A stretch of 64,000 bases of DNA from Motilimonas pumila (GTDB taxonomy: Bacteria; Pseudomonadota; Gammaproteobacteria; Enterobacterales; CBDFNC01): NCBI RefSeq assembly GCF_003596335.1, contig NZ_QZCH01000001.1, positions 496,001 to 560,000 on the forward strand. The letters run 5' to 3'. The position numbers were made by a program, and so were the translations under genes. Under the pieces are notes generated by a model. That model saw only the letters and a list, made by a program, of their open reading frames with translations. It ran no database searches and was not told the DNA's origin. This document shows, in pieces, positions 47,345-57,079 of this stretch (its first letter is position 1; each line of letters begins with the position of its first letter).

Positions 47345-48318
47345 TGAACGCCTCCATATTGACGCCTTAGCGTCACAACTTCTTGTTTTGTAGCTCTAAA
47401 TAAAGCCTGTAGTGCCACTTGGGTAGCGTCAAACTCAGCCACCCCTTGCAGTTCAAAATACTGGCTTTTTACATCCACTTGTTTCTTTATCTCATCGGGG
47501 AAATCGATGCCAGCTAAAGATGAAGCGGCAAAGAAATCCTCTTTCGTCGACCAACCGTTTTGCGGTCGCTCGTCCAATAAGCCTTGTGCTTGCTCAGCAC
47601 TTAAACGAGGCGTAAACATGGCTTGGAAAATAGCCGGTTGCTCTGGCGACACCGTGTTCACATTTAAAATCCAATCTTTGTCTGGTACTACGCATAAATA
47701 TGGGCTTACTCTGTCATAAACTCCGGCGCTTACGGCTTGAATCGCGCGAAACTCAGACACATGGGCCATGGCGGCGTTGGCGGCCAAGTGAGGCACGCCC
47801 CGCGCTTCGTAAAAACTGTCCTCAGCCCCTTGACTGCTCACCACTTGGTCATTTTTATCAACCCAGTCTCGCACTGAATCCGTGATTTGCTCAGCGTAGT
47901 AGCCTTCCACTCCTAGGGTTTCTAATAAGGCTTGAAATTGCTGTGCTACCAATGCCTTATTGCCGTCTGTTTTATCTTCCACGTCCAGCGCATTGAGATT
48001 AAAACAGCTTTGCATGTCGGTGATTTTTCCCGATATGTTGCCGCCATCCAACGGAAAGCTCATGCCTGAGGTCGCCCATGCTTGGCTTAAGCTCACGACG
48101 TCATCATCGTTTAACGTACTTTTGAGCGTCATGCCCACAAAAGCTTCCGCAGCTTGACCGTACCAATAAGCTTTTTGACTTAACACTTGTCCTTCTGTGC
48201 GCATCAAACCAATTTGCAAACGCGAAGTCATATTCGTCGCGACGATGACCATCACCGCTAAAATCAGCAGTACTGTGATTAATGCAACTCCAGACTGTTT
48301 TGTTTTAAACTGCTGCAT
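47341..48318 (-). CDS. gspK: Type II secretion minor pseudopilin K
   Basis: A 325-residue minor pseudopilin. The prepilin peptide ends QSG and the helix is VALITVLLILAVMVIVATNM. As in GspK there is no glutamate at mature position 5. The large globular part has FNLNALDVED and VRDWVDKNDQV calcium-site regions and VNTVSPEQPAIFQAMF. It caps the pseudopilus tip with GspI and GspJ. It overlaps the gspJ stop by one base in TAATG. Confidence 0.95.
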   Translation of the reverse strand: MQQFKTKQSGVALITVLLILAVMVIVATNMTSRLQIGLMRTEGQVLSQKAYWYGQAAEAFVGMTLKSTLNDDDVVSLSQAWATSGMSFPLDGGNISGKITDMQSCFNLNALDVEDKTDGNKALVAQQFQALLETLGVEGYYAEQITDSVRDWVDKNDQVVSSQGAEDSFYEARGVPHLAANAAMAHVSEFRAIQAVSAGVYDRVSPYLCVVPDKDWILNVNTVSPEQPAIFQAMFTPRLSAEQAQGLLDERPQNGWSTKEDFFAASSLAGIDFPDEIKKQVDVKSQYFELQGVAEFDATQVALQALFRATKQEVVTLRRQYGGVQ

Positions 48319-49067
48319 TAGCGCCTTCCTAGGCTTCCCCCGCCGGTACCATTGTTACCACCAGAAGAGTCGTTGCCATCGTTATTCTCTGAGCCCCCGT
48401 TTTCTTCATCAGGATCTTCAACCCGAGATGGATCATCAGGTACTTGGGGCTTCTCTTTCACAATACTGCCCACAGGGGTTAAGAATAAACGGCTAATCTT
48501 ACCGTACTTCTCAAGCTCTAGCTCAAACGCTACGCCTGCAGGTAAAGTGTCTTTTTCGGTCCACGTTTCTTGCCAACTGCTTTTCCAATAACGCAGCTTT
48601 AAGCTATTAACGCCTTCAATCAACACCTGAGATTCCGGTTCTTGACCAGAAATGCTGTCAGGGTATAAAAAGTACAAACGCTCTAGCTTGTCTTCTCTGA
48701 CGCGATACGCCACCCGTAATAAATTAGAGCGTGGCAACTGGCCTTTCGGGTTCGACCAGCCCAAACGAACAAAATCTATGCCATCAGATTCTGATTCAGC
48801 GATGTATTTACCCGCCCGGATCACGCTTTCTCCTGGGCCACCGCCATTGCGTATGGTTCGTGCAACCATCTGCGTCATGTCTTTTTCGATGATCAGCATG
48901 GCTCGTTGTAGCTGTTTAATATCATCGCTGTGGTTACGCGACAGCTCATCACTGCGCATTACCCCTTGTAATACTTGGTATGCCGCCATACTCAACACTG
49001 AAAAAACAGCGATGGCGATCATTATCTCTAATAAGGTAAAACCTTTGGCTGGTTTAACGGGCAACAT
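48318..49067 (-). CDS. gspJ: Type II secretion minor pseudopilin J
   Basis: A 249-residue pseudopilin with cleavage site AKG|FTLLEIMIAIAVFSVLS and the family segment AMLIIEKDMTQMVARTIRN. The last 45 residues are an unusual Asn/Gly/Asp-rich tail (NGGSENNDGNDSSGGNNGTG), longer and more disordered than usual. It overlaps gspI by 14 nt. Confidence 0.94.
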   Translation of the reverse strand: MLPVKPAKGFTLLEIMIAIAVFSVLSMAAYQVLQGVMRSDELSRNHSDDIKQLQRAMLIIEKDMTQMVARTIRNGGGPGESVIRAGKYIAESESDGIDFVRLGWSNPKGQLPRSNLLRVAYRVREDKLERLYFLYPDSISGQEPESQVLIEGVNSLKLRYWKSSWQETWTEKDTLPAGVAFELELEKYGKISRLFLTPVGSIVKEKPQVPDDPSRVEDPDEENGGSENNDGNDSSGGNNGTGGGSLGRR

Positions 49068-49422
49068 AGGTTCTAATTTCAGTCACGTAAGACTCAAAGT
49101 CTTCGTCCTGCCCTACTTGTATGTCTAATGCTTTAAAAGCAGGATCCCCTGTTTCTACGCCATGCCATTGCCAATACCAGTCTTGCCCGGCCATTTCTGA
49201 TTTGCCCTTTATCCAAGTGCCTGAAGGCCATTTTTTTTCTAGCTTAAGTTGCACCAGCTGATTACTGGCAACCCAAGTAGCAAATGTCTTTTCCTGTAGA
49301 TAGCTCAAGCTACGTACGTGCTCACTGGCTGTATTCATAATTGCTAAACCAGCCGCAGCAAATACCGCCAGCGCAACCATCACTTCCAATAAAGTCATAC
49401 CCGTTTGCTTAGCGAGTCTCAT
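49054..49422 (-). CDS. gspI: Type II secretion minor pseudopilin I
   Basis: A 122-residue pseudopilin. The cleavage site is QTG|MTLLEVMVALAVFAAAGLAI and the globular part has TFATWVASNQLVQLKLEKKWP, the GspI pattern. It starts the tip complex with GspJ and GspK. Overlaps gspH by 4 nt. Confidence 0.94.
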   Translation of the reverse strand: MRLAKQTGMTLLEVMVALAVFAAAGLAIMNTASEHVRSLSYLQEKTFATWVASNQLVQLKLEKKWPSGTWIKGKSEMAGQDWYWQWHGVETGDPAFKALDIQVGQDEDFESYVTEIRTYVAR

Positions 49423-49997
49423 GCGTCTTCCTCATCTTGCTCAAGGATCTGCAAAGCACCCGTCACTTTTACATCTACGTCTAACCACAGTTCTTTATCT
49501 TCAGCGGACTGAAAACGCAGTTTAAAAGGCGTTACTTCACCGCTAGACATAATATAAAGCTGCGGCTCTATCACCTCTTCGTCTTCATCAAATGCACTTT
49601 CTGGCTCGTCAAATAACTCTTCTTGCTCGTCTTTTTGATCCCAAGCGAAGCCAGATAGGGTGAGCTCTAATTGCATTTCTTCAGGTAATTCTACTTTGGT
49701 ATTAAACTTGCCTCTTGGTAATGGCTGCCATTTTTTGCTTTTCGGCTCGTAAAATACAAACTCGTATGTGCGTTTATCGACCAAAATACCCAGCTCACGA
49801 CTGGTCATTAAGGCTTGATCATTCAGTAACTCAACAAATGAACTGAACCTTTGCGCTTCGTGTTTCAGTTCCTTATAACCGCCGTTACTCGGCAGGGTCA
49901 TCACAACCGCGCTGGAGGCTAAGCCCATAAGCACGATCACCAACATAATTTCTAGTAGGGTAAAACCCGCTGCTTGTGTGATTGGTGAACGTGCCAT
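49419..49997 (-). CDS. gspH: Type II secretion minor pseudopilin H
   Basis: A 192-residue pseudopilin with AAG|FTLLEIMLVIVLMGLASSAVV, then RFSSFVELLNDQALMTSRELGI, the GspH pattern. An acidic stretch (LFDEPESAFDEDEEVIEPQ) in the middle is richer in Asp/Glu than usual. It links the tip to the GspG shaft. It is 9 nt from gspG. Confidence 0.94.
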   Translation of the reverse strand: MARSPITQAAGFTLLEIMLVIVLMGLASSAVVMTLPSNGGYKELKHEAQRFSSFVELLNDQALMTSRELGILVDKRTYEFVFYEPKSKKWQPLPRGKFNTKVELPEEMQLELTLSGFAWDQKDEQEELFDEPESAFDEDEEVIEPQLYIMSSGEVTPFKLRFQSAEDKELWLDVDVKVTGALQILEQDEEDA

Positions 49998-50006
49998 AGC
50001 GTCAAC

Positions 50007-50438
50007 TTACTTATCCATGTTCCAGTTACCAATGTCATCATCAGTACCTTCTTCACCGTCAGGGCCAGGAGAGAAGATATCGATTTTGCCATTTTCACCA
50101 GGACTGGTTAACAGGTAATCATTACCCCATGGGTCTTCTGGTAAACGTTTGATGTAACCGTCTTCACGATAGTTACGCGGCTCAGGGGAACCGTCCGGCT
50201 TGTTTACTAAAGCTTCTAGACCTTGATCCGTTGATGGGTAGCGACCATTATCTAACTTGTACATATCCAATGAATTTTCTAATGCAATAATGTCAGATTT
50301 TACTTTCTGCTCATCGGCCTTTTCTTTATTACCCAGTAAGTTTGGTACTACCATTGCTGAAAGTACGCCCAAAATCACGATAACAACCATGACTTCAAGT
50401 AAGGTAAAACCTTGTTGCTTGTTAGACTTAATTTTCAT
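50007..50438 (-). CDS. gspG: Type II secretion major pseudopilin G
   Basis: A 143-residue major pseudopilin. The cleavage site is QQG|FTLLEVMVVIVILGVLSAMV; the mature part has NLLGNKEKADEQKVKSDI, LDNGRYPSTDQGLEALV and the C-terminal calcium loop DIFSPGPDGEEGTDDDIGNW. It forms the pseudopilus shaft. AGAGGATAA precedes the ATG. It follows an 85-bp gap with two hairpins after gspF, the only sizeable gap within the operon. Confidence 0.97.
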   Translation of the reverse strand: MKIKSNKQQGFTLLEVMVVIVILGVLSAMVVPNLLGNKEKADEQKVKSDIIALENSLDMYKLDNGRYPSTDQGLEALVNKPDGSPEPRNYREDGYIKRLPEDPWGNDYLLTSPGENGKIDIFSPGPDGEEGTDDDIGNWNMDK

Positions 50439-50457
50439 TAAGTTATCCTCTTAAATA

Positions 50458-50471
50458 ACCTGTAAACAGGT
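50458..50471. promoter_or_regulatory. 14-bp palindrome upstream of gspG
   Basis: ACCTGT and ACAGGT arms around AA, located 20 nt ahead of the gspG ATG. It could be a regulator site or a short RNA hairpin. Confidence 0.35.
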
Positions 50472-50483
50472 GTTGCCCATATA

Positions 50484-50504
50484 AAAAAACGTAATTCGAT
50501 TACG
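50484..50504 (-). terminator. Terminator-like hairpin between gspF and gspG
   Basis: On the minus strand CGTAAT, loop CGA, ATTACG (50504-50490) is followed by seven T. It may attenuate transcription or mark a processing site inside the operon. Confidence 0.55.
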
Positions 50505-50523
50505 ATATAAACGCTTAAAACAA

Positions 50524-51747
50524 TTAACCGCCAACCATGTTATTCAGTGCTAGCATAGGTTGCAAGATAGCGGCGACAATAAACAATACCACCCCCGCCA
50601 TTGTGACTACTAGCGCAGGCTCAAACACCCCTAATGCCACGTTTACTTGTGCTTCAAATTGCTTATCTTGGTTGTCTGCCGCGCGCTCTAACATGGCATC
50701 CAACTCCCCGCTTCGCTCACCACTGGCTATCATGTGTAGCATCATAGGTGGAAACAGCTTCGTATTCGTCAAGGCAGCGCCTAAGCTGGTACCTTCACGC
50801 ACAAAGTCGGTAGCTTCGCCCACTTTTTCCCGTGCAAATAAGTTGCTGAGCACTTCACCAGATATTTGCATGCCCTCTAGCAAGGGCACCGCGCTGGCGT
50901 TCAAAATACTCAACGTACGGGCAAATCGAGCGGTATTTTGTTCTTTACTTACTTTGCCCACAACAGGTACCGTCAGTAATAAACGATCAAATTTGAGCTG
51001 ATTCTTTTCACTGCGAAGGTATTGCTTTAAACCGATAATGCCGCCAATAACAGCAATGACGATAAACAAACCAAAGTCGCGTAAGAAGTCACTGCTGGCG
51101 ATCAAGAACTGAGTCGAGCCTGGAAGTTCTTGACCCATGTGCTCGAATTGTCCAACAACTTGCGGCACAACAGACGTCAGTAGAATGGATACCACGCCAA
51201 CCGCTACTAAGGTCAACATGATGGGGTAAATCAGCGCTTGCATCATTTTGCTGCGCATTTGTTGCTGTTGCTCGGTGTAATCCGCTAGTCGGTCGAGCAC
51301 TTTTTCAAGGTGACCGGATTTTTCACCGGCGGCCACCATGGCGCAAAAAAGATCATCAAAAATATGGGGGAATTCACGCATACTATCGGCTAAGGTGTAG
51401 CCTTCTAAAACACGTCCGCGAACGGCCAATACCATGGATTTCAGCTTAGGTTTGTCGGTTTGCTCCCCAACTGCTTTTAAGCTTTCTTCAATTGGCATAG
51501 AAGAAGCGACCAGCGTCGACAACTGACGCGTGATAAGCGCTAACTCAGACGTAGAGATTTTTTGTTTGAATGAAAAACCGCGACTTTTGCCGCCTGATTT
51601 AACCTTTTCAGCGCTGGCTGAGACTTCAATTGGCGTTAAGCCGCGCTCACGTAAAATTTGGCGTACTTGCCTTGGCGTATCAGCTTCTTGGATACCCTTG
51701 GTCTGTTTGCCTTTTTTATCTATGGCTTTAAATTCATAAGCTGCCAT
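50524..51747 (-). CDS. gspF: Type II secretion inner-membrane platform protein F
   Basis: A 407-residue polytopic protein with two related helical cytoplasmic domains and three membrane helices. It starts YEFKAIDKKGKQTKG; signature regions are LPHIFDDLFCAMVAAGEKSGHL-like (FPHIFDDLFCAMVAAGEKSG) and KLFPPMMLHMIASGERSGEL. It is the platform protein that binds GspE and GspL. It begins 2 nt after the gspE stop. Confidence 0.96.
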   Translation of the reverse strand: MAAYEFKAIDKKGKQTKGIQEADTPRQVRQILRERGLTPIEVSASAEKVKSGGKSRGFSFKQKISTSELALITRQLSTLVASSMPIEESLKAVGEQTDKPKLKSMVLAVRGRVLEGYTLADSMREFPHIFDDLFCAMVAAGEKSGHLEKVLDRLADYTEQQQQMRSKMMQALIYPIMLTLVAVGVVSILLTSVVPQVVGQFEHMGQELPGSTQFLIASSDFLRDFGLFIVIAVIGGIIGLKQYLRSEKNQLKFDRLLLTVPVVGKVSKEQNTARFARTLSILNASAVPLLEGMQISGEVLSNLFAREKVGEATDFVREGTSLGAALTNTKLFPPMMLHMIASGERSGELDAMLERAADNQDKQFEAQVNVALGVFEPALVVTMAGVVLFIVAAILQPMLALNNMVGG

Positions 51748-51749
51748 GG

Positions 51750-53279
51750 TTAACCTTCCCTTGTCACCCTAAGCACTTCTTCAATGGTGGTCACACCCGC
51801 CAACACTTTTGATAAGCCATCACCACGAATACTCGGCGTATGCGCACGAATCGCTTTTTCAATTTGCGGCTCGCTGGCACCTTCATGAATCAGTTCCCGT
51901 ACTTCGTCATCCATCACCAGTAACTCATAGATACCAGTACGGCCTTTATAACCAGAGTGGTTACACTCTTCACAGCCATTCGCACGAAATACTTGAATAT
52001 CGTCGTCTTCCGGCAAACCCATCATCGACTTTTCTTTGCGTGTCATATCGTGTGGCTCACGACAAGTAGGACACAGGGTACGCACTAGGCGCTGGGCTAA
52101 AACACCCAGTAAACTGGAAGACAGTAAGAAAGGCTCAACGCCCATATCTTGCATCCGCGTGAGGGCACCGATAGCGGTGTTGGTATGCAAGGTAGATAAT
52201 ACTAAGTGACCGGTCAAACTCGCTTGCACCGCGATTTGCGCGGTTTCAAGATCACGGATCTCACCAATCATAACAACATCGGGATCCTGACGTAAAATGG
52301 CTCTTAAACCGCGAGCAAAGGTCATGTCTACTTTGTTATTAACTTGCGTTTGACCTATGCCTTCAAGCACGTACTCAATCGGATCTTCTACGGTTAAGAT
52401 ATTACGGTCTTTAGAGTTGATATCAGAAATGCCCGCGTACAAGGTGGTACTTTTACCCGAGCCCGTTGGGCCTGTTACCAAGATAATGCCGTGAGGCTTA
52501 CGCAACAACCCTTTGATGTTTTCTAGGTTGCGCGTTGTCATGTTCAGCTCAGCTAACTGCTTCACCGCATTTTTATCTAACAGACGTAAAACGACGCGCT
52601 CACCATGGCTAGAAGGCATGGTTGAAACACGTACATCTACTGCGCGACCACCGATACGTAAGGCGATGCGACCATCTTGTGGAATACGCTTTTCGGCAAT
52701 ATCCAATTTCGCCATAACCTTGATACGCGATACCAATAACGACGCAAGTTTACGCTGCGGGGTAAGGATTTCACGTAATACGCCATCAATCCGAAAACGA
52801 ATGACCAGGGACTTCTCAAACGTCTCGATGTGAATGTCCGAGGCGCCTTCTTTAATTGCTTCACTGAGCATGGCATTGATCAGCTTTATGATAGGCGCAT
52901 CGTCGTCTGATTCTAATAAGTCTTCGTCGCTCGGTAACTCTTCCGCTAGCGCAAAAAAGTCCTCATTGCCTATGTCTTCCATAAGCTGGCGGGCTTCTGA
53001 CGAGTCACGCTGATACGTTTCGGTTAACGTAGCTTCAAATTTGTCATCCGGCAAAACTTCCACTTGGAAGCTTCCACTGGCTCTGCGACGCACTTCTAGC
53101 AAAATGCTAGGGCTAACGCTTTGCTTGCAATAAAGCACGGTACCGGACTCTTCGTTAGCTAACACCACACCATGGGTGTTAGCAAACACAAATGGCAGCA
53201 AGCCAGAAGTTACCTCTTCCTCTTCGGTGAGAGGTACTTCATCCGCTAAAGCTGCATCTTCAGTTAGCGGAGTATTCAT
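51750..53279 (-). CDS. gspE: Type II secretion ATPase E
   Basis: A 509-residue secretion ATPase. Walker A is [18 protein letters not shown], the Asp box is [10 protein letters not shown], Walker B is [12 protein letters not shown], the His box is [13 protein letters not shown], and a zinc site has CPTC and [12 protein letters not shown]. It powers pseudopilus assembly. gspE and gspD share one base (TAATG), so they are translationally coupled. Confidence 0.98.
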   Translation of the reverse strand: MNTPLTEDAALADEVPLTEEEEVTSGLLPFVFANTHGVVLANEESGTVLYCKQSVSPSILLEVRRRASGSFQVEVLPDDKFEATLTETYQRDSSEARQLMEDIGNEDFFALAEELPSDEDLLESDDDAPIIKLINAMLSEAIKEGASDIHIETFEKSLVIRFRIDGVLREILTPQRKLASLLVSRIKVMAKLDIAEKRIPQDGRIALRIGGRAVDVRVSTMPSSHGERVVLRLLDKNAVKQLAELNMTTRNLENIKGLLRKPHGIILVTGPTGSGKSTTLYAGISDINSKDRNILTVEDPIEYVLEGIGQTQVNNKVDMTFARGLRAILRQDPDVVMIGEIRDLETAQIAVQASLTGHLVLSTLHTNTAIGALTRMQDMGVEPFLLSSSLLGVLAQRLVRTLCPTCREPHDMTRKEKSMMGLPEDDDIQVFRANGCEECNHSGYKGRTGIYELLVMDDEVRELIHEGASEPQIEKAIRAHTPSIRGDGLSKVLAGVTTIEEVLRVTREG

Positions 53280-55426
53280 TAGCGAGCTCCCTGTTGGAAA
53301 TTACGTGGATCAGGCGTTGGTACTCTTGTCGGTACTGGCGTTGCGATAGGGTTCGCTTGCTGAGTTTCTTCTGCTTTTTCGTTAAACGCTTTTTCCGGCG
53401 CGCGGCGGTTCTTACGCGTGAAATCAAATGCTTCAGGGTTTATTTCAGGGCTTTGGCCCCACTCAGGTAACACAGGTACATCAGTGTTTGGCATCAAGTT
53501 AACACCGTCTTCTTGCTGGCTCAGTTGCACCGCACGCATCAAGCTGTACTTGCGTGAACTTAGGCTCGCCATCTTGTTACTATCACGAATGATGGTAGGA
53601 CGAATAAAGATCATCAAATTACGCTTTTTGGTTGAGCTACTGGTCGATTTAAACAAGTTACCTAGGTATGGAATATCACCCAGTAGTGGCACTTTATCGA
53701 CACTTTCTTGAATACTTTCATCAATCAAGCCGCCAATAACGATGGTATCGCCGCTGTCTGCCAGTACCGTGGTTTTCACAGCACGTGTTGCAAAGGTGAT
53801 ATCAACGCCGGTGTTACCGTTCACGTTAGAAACTTCTTGTTCAATAATCAGCTGCACCGCATCACCTTCGTTGATTTGCGGCGTCACTTTTAACTGAATA
53901 CCCACTTTCTTACGCTCAATCGTGGTGAATGGGTTGTCGTTGCCTGAACTTGCGGCAGAGCCCGTTTTAACAGGTACTTCGTCACCCACAATAAAGCTGG
54001 CTTCTTGGTTATCCAAGGTTGTAATACTTGGCGTTGCTAGGATGTTGGTGCCCGTTGACGAAGCAATGGCTTGTAACACTACGCCCCAATCGTTGCCCAC
54101 ATAACCCACAGCCATCCCGCTGATTTGCTTTAACACACCCGCCAATGCTGATACATCGCCTTTAGTATCAGGGTTTTGGGTAGTCGTACCGTCACTGTTA
54201 ATGATGGTAGAGCCTTCTTCAGGTCGCGCTTCGTACACACCCGCTGCAATATCCCCCAAAGACGCACCGTTGTTTTGGAACTGGGTACCACCGGCCATTG
54301 TGGCCCATTGTACGCTAAGGCCAATACCGTCGCCTTCTGCAACTTCCACGATAATAGCCTCAACCAAAACCTGAGCACGGCGAATATCTAGCTGGCGAAT
54401 AACATTCTCAAGAGATCCCATGACATCCGGTTGGGCGGTAATAACAATCGCATTGGTGCCTTCATGAGCTTCAATGCTTAGACTGGATTTACTGGTACTC
54501 TTAGTTGCCCCTTTGCCGCCAGCCGCTTTGGTTTCTACTTCAATCGACTTACTGACGCCTTTTAATACGTCCACCATTTCTTTAGCTTTGGCGTACTTGA
54601 GGTAAAACACACGGGTATTACCGCTGGTTTCTAATTCGCTGTCTAGCTGACGCACGAGTTGTACCGCGCGCTGACGAGCCTTTGGCTCACCACTGATAAT
54701 GATTGAGTTGGTGCGTTCATCCGCGACCATTCTTGGCTTTAATAAGTTGGGGGTAGTGTTTTTACCGCCTGATGCAGGTTTTTGAATTGATTCCAAAATG
54801 CGTACCATTTCACCCGCACTGGCAAAACGTAATTTAACAATATCCACTTCTTCGTCACCGGCTTTATCAACCCGGCGAACAATCTCGACTAAACGATTTA
54901 CCACCGCTGCGCGGCCCGTAATCATGATCACGTTAGATGGGTCGTAGTGCACCACGTTACCGCCGCCAGCGTTATCGTTTAGCTGGCGTAGCAAGGGCGC
55001 TAATTCACGTACCGAAACGTTACGAACGGGGACTACTCGAGTGACCATTTCATCACCCTGACCAGGGTTTTTGCCGTCTACGACCGGAATGGCCGATACT
55101 TTTGCGTCTTTCGCTTTAATTATCTTAAGGATGCCATTGTCCATTTTTACAACGGCAAAACCGTACACATCCAGTACGTTTAAAAAGAATTGGTAGTATT
55201 GTTCATCATTAAGCAAGTCATAGCTGCGCACATTAATCTTACCGCGTACAGCAGGATCTATAATAATGGTCTTGTTGAGGTTCTTACCTACAATATTGAT
55301 GAACTCATGAATGTCGGTGCCTTTAAAGCTGGCAGAATACTCAGCAGCAGATAAGTTGGCACTTGCTGCGAGTATAATCCCCGCAAATAAGGCCTTCAAT
55401 GTACGGCCTTTCCCTGAAAATTTCAT
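53279..55426 (-). CDS. gspD: Type II secretion secretin D
   Basis: A 715-residue secretin with signal peptide ([19 protein letters not shown]). The N0 domain begins [21 protein letters not shown], then three N1-N3 repeats (for example [21 protein letters not shown] and [15 protein letters not shown]). The secretin core has [12 protein letters not shown] and [18 protein letters not shown]. It forms the outer-membrane channel. The C-terminal tail ([19 protein letters not shown]) is an S-domain-like region; no pilotin gene (gspS) is adjacent. Confidence 0.98.
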   Translation of the reverse strand: MKFSGKGRTLKALFAGIILAASANLSAAEYSASFKGTDIHEFINIVGKNLNKTIIIDPAVRGKINVRSYDLLNDEQYYQFFLNVLDVYGFAVVKMDNGILKIIKAKDAKVSAIPVVDGKNPGQGDEMVTRVVPVRNVSVRELAPLLRQLNDNAGGGNVVHYDPSNVIMITGRAAVVNRLVEIVRRVDKAGDEEVDIVKLRFASAGEMVRILESIQKPASGGKNTTPNLLKPRMVADERTNSIIISGEPKARQRAVQLVRQLDSELETSGNTRVFYLKYAKAKEMVDVLKGVSKSIEVETKAAGGKGATKSTSKSSLSIEAHEGTNAIVITAQPDVMGSLENVIRQLDIRRAQVLVEAIIVEVAEGDGIGLSVQWATMAGGTQFQNNGASLGDIAAGVYEARPEEGSTIINSDGTTTQNPDTKGDVSALAGVLKQISGMAVGYVGNDWGVVLQAIASSTGTNILATPSITTLDNQEASFIVGDEVPVKTGSAASSGNDNPFTTIERKKVGIQLKVTPQINEGDAVQLIIEQEVSNVNGNTGVDITFATRAVKTTVLADSGDTIVIGGLIDESIQESVDKVPLLGDIPYLGNLFKSTSSSTKKRNLMIFIRPTIIRDSNKMASLSSRKYSLMRAVQLSQQEDGVNLMPNTDVPVLPEWGQSPEINPEAFDFTRKNRRAPEKAFNEKAEETQQANPIATPVPTRVPTPDPRNFQQGAR

Positions 55427-55453
55427 AATCCCAAATTACTCCAACTTTTCTTA

Positions 55454-56353
55454 TTATTCCGGCAGACTAAAATATAGCTCGTGCAATTGGCCCGCACGCT
55501 CTACCGACAATGTTATATCTGTCATCTGAGGCAATTGTTGCATCAATGCCATCGATTGTTGTAAATCCGTTAAATCTATACCGTTTAAAGCAACGGCAAG
55601 ATCATTAGGTTGCAATCCAGCAGCTTTAAACAGCTTCGATTTTTTTCCTGGATTGACCCGGTAACCCATTAAAACACCTTGCTTACGAACCGGAGAAATG
55701 GCGATATAATCGGTAATTTTACCTGGGTCAGACAATAACTCTTCGCGACTCACACCAACGTCAATCTTTTTACGCTGACTGGCAGGCATCGGGCGACTTA
55801 AGTTACGCTTATTGGCTTGAGAAGGTTGGCGCGCAGGTTTCTTATTGTAAGACTCGCCATCGAGCATCAAGGTTTCACGTTTACCGTTGTATTCGATTAT
55901 CACGCGGTCTTTATATATCTCTTTTAAGACTGCGCCCGTGCGGGCAATCTTAGAACCAATGAAATAGGTGTTTTGTGAACCTCTTTCTTCGATGATTGCG
56001 ATCGCGTTAGCCGGCACGGTTGATGCCAATAAGCCAGTAAGCTTAAGGTTCAGACGTGTTTTCGGGGCTGGAGTATTGGTGGCTTTTTTGGGCGCGGCTT
56101 TTTGTTGGTTAAATACACCAAACATATTTATCGAGCGAAGTGCAGCCACGTCAAATCGTTGGCTCGATTGCGTAGTTCTGACTGGCTCAGGGCGCCATGG
56201 GGCGGCTTTTTGCTCAGGCGTTGGCATCAACAACCAAGTCAAATTAGCCATCTGATAACATAGCAGCAACAGCAAAGTCATAAAAGCAATGGAAGAAAGC
56301 TTTTGCTGAGGCAAGCTATTTAAACGCTTCAGCGCTTCGGATAACTTATCCAT
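55454..56353 (-). CDS. gspC: Type II secretion protein C
   Basis: A 299-residue bitopic protein. Membrane helix is near 20-40 (SIAFMTLLLLLCYQMANLTW). A homology region follows (LNLKLTGLLASTVPANAIAIIEERGSQNTYFIG), and a C-terminal PDZ domain (LMGYRVNPGKKSKLFKAAGL, DLAVALNGIDLTDLQQ) completes it. GspC joins the inner-membrane platform to GspD and has a role in substrate choice. First gene of the operon, 27 nt before gspD. Confidence 0.96.
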   Translation of the reverse strand: MDKLSEALKRLNSLPQQKLSSIAFMTLLLLLCYQMANLTWLLMPTPEQKAAPWRPEPVRTTQSSQRFDVAALRSINMFGVFNQQKAAPKKATNTPAPKTRLNLKLTGLLASTVPANAIAIIEERGSQNTYFIGSKIARTGAVLKEIYKDRVIIEYNGKRETLMLDGESYNKKPARQPSQANKRNLSRPMPASQRKKIDVGVSREELLSDPGKITDYIAISPVRKQGVLMGYRVNPGKKSKLFKAAGLQPNDLAVALNGIDLTDLQQSMALMQQLPQMTDITLSVERAGQLHELYFSLPE

Positions 56354-56662
56354 TTACAACATTCCTAATTTAGTACAACACAGCATCCTGCCGATAGCCC
56401 GATACTACCGCGAGTAAATACAAAGACTCAAGGTGAATAACTGGGTAATGAGAGATCGCAGGCGAAAAATAAGAAATAATAGCTAAGTTTTCAGTAAAGC
56501 TATTGTGATTGAGTGTTTTTGCCGAACCATCTTTAAGATACTTATCAATAACCCGAGTTTAACATGATGTAAAAAACATAAAAGCCCTGGGACATTCAGA
56601 CTTGATAAAAAGTGAAGAAGACACCATATCTAACCGAAATATTCATACTTAGTTACTAGCTT
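56354..56662. other. Divergent promoter region between gspC and hslR
   Basis: 309 bp holding promoters for the gsp operon and for hslR. One inverted repeat, AATAGCT (56478-56484) and AGCTATT (56498-56504), is visible. No gene is apparent. Confidence 0.5.
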
Positions 56663-57061
56663 ATGACACAAGAAACAACAGTCAGACTCGATAAGTGGCT
56701 TTGGGCCGCTCGCTTCTATAAGACCCGAGGTATGGCTCGAGACATGATCCAAGGCGGGAAAGTGCATTATAATGGCCAGCGCGCAAAACCCAGTAAAGTG
56801 GTAGAGGTTGGCGCAACAGTATTACTGCGCCAAGGCAATGAAGAAAAACAAGTTATCATCCAAACCATTAATGATAAACGCCGCGGCGCACCTGAAGCAC
56901 AACAAATGTACCAAGAGACTGAGTCCAGTATTAAGCGCCGTGCTCAACACGCCGAACTCAGAAAACTGAGTGCGCTCAATGCACCGCACCCAGACAAGCG
57001 CCCGGATAAAAAACAGCGCAGAGAATTAATTAAAGCCAAATCACAGCACAACGGTGGTTAA
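56663..57061 (+). CDS. hslR: Ribosome-associated heat shock protein Hsp15
   Basis: A 132-residue S4-domain protein: VRLDKWLWAARFYKTRGMARDMIQ then GGKVHYNGQRAKPSK. The C-terminus is strongly basic. Hsp15 binds 50S subunits carrying stalled nascent chains. hslO follows 18 nt downstream, as in E. coli. Confidence 0.95.
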   Translation: MTQETTVRLDKWLWAARFYKTRGMARDMIQGGKVHYNGQRAKPSKVVEVGATVLLRQGNEEKQVIIQTINDKRRGAPEAQQMYQETESSIKRRAQHAELRKLSALNAPHPDKRPDKKQRRELIKAKSQHNGG

Positions 57062-57079
57062 CACACCTTGGAGAGCCTA

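Noticed and set aside
48652..49128. 158-codon plus-strand frame opposite gspJ/gspI
   Set aside because: Shadow of overlapping pseudopilin genes with no start signal.
50537..51001. 154-codon plus-strand frame opposite gspF
   Set aside because: Antisense shadow; no ribosome site and no domain.
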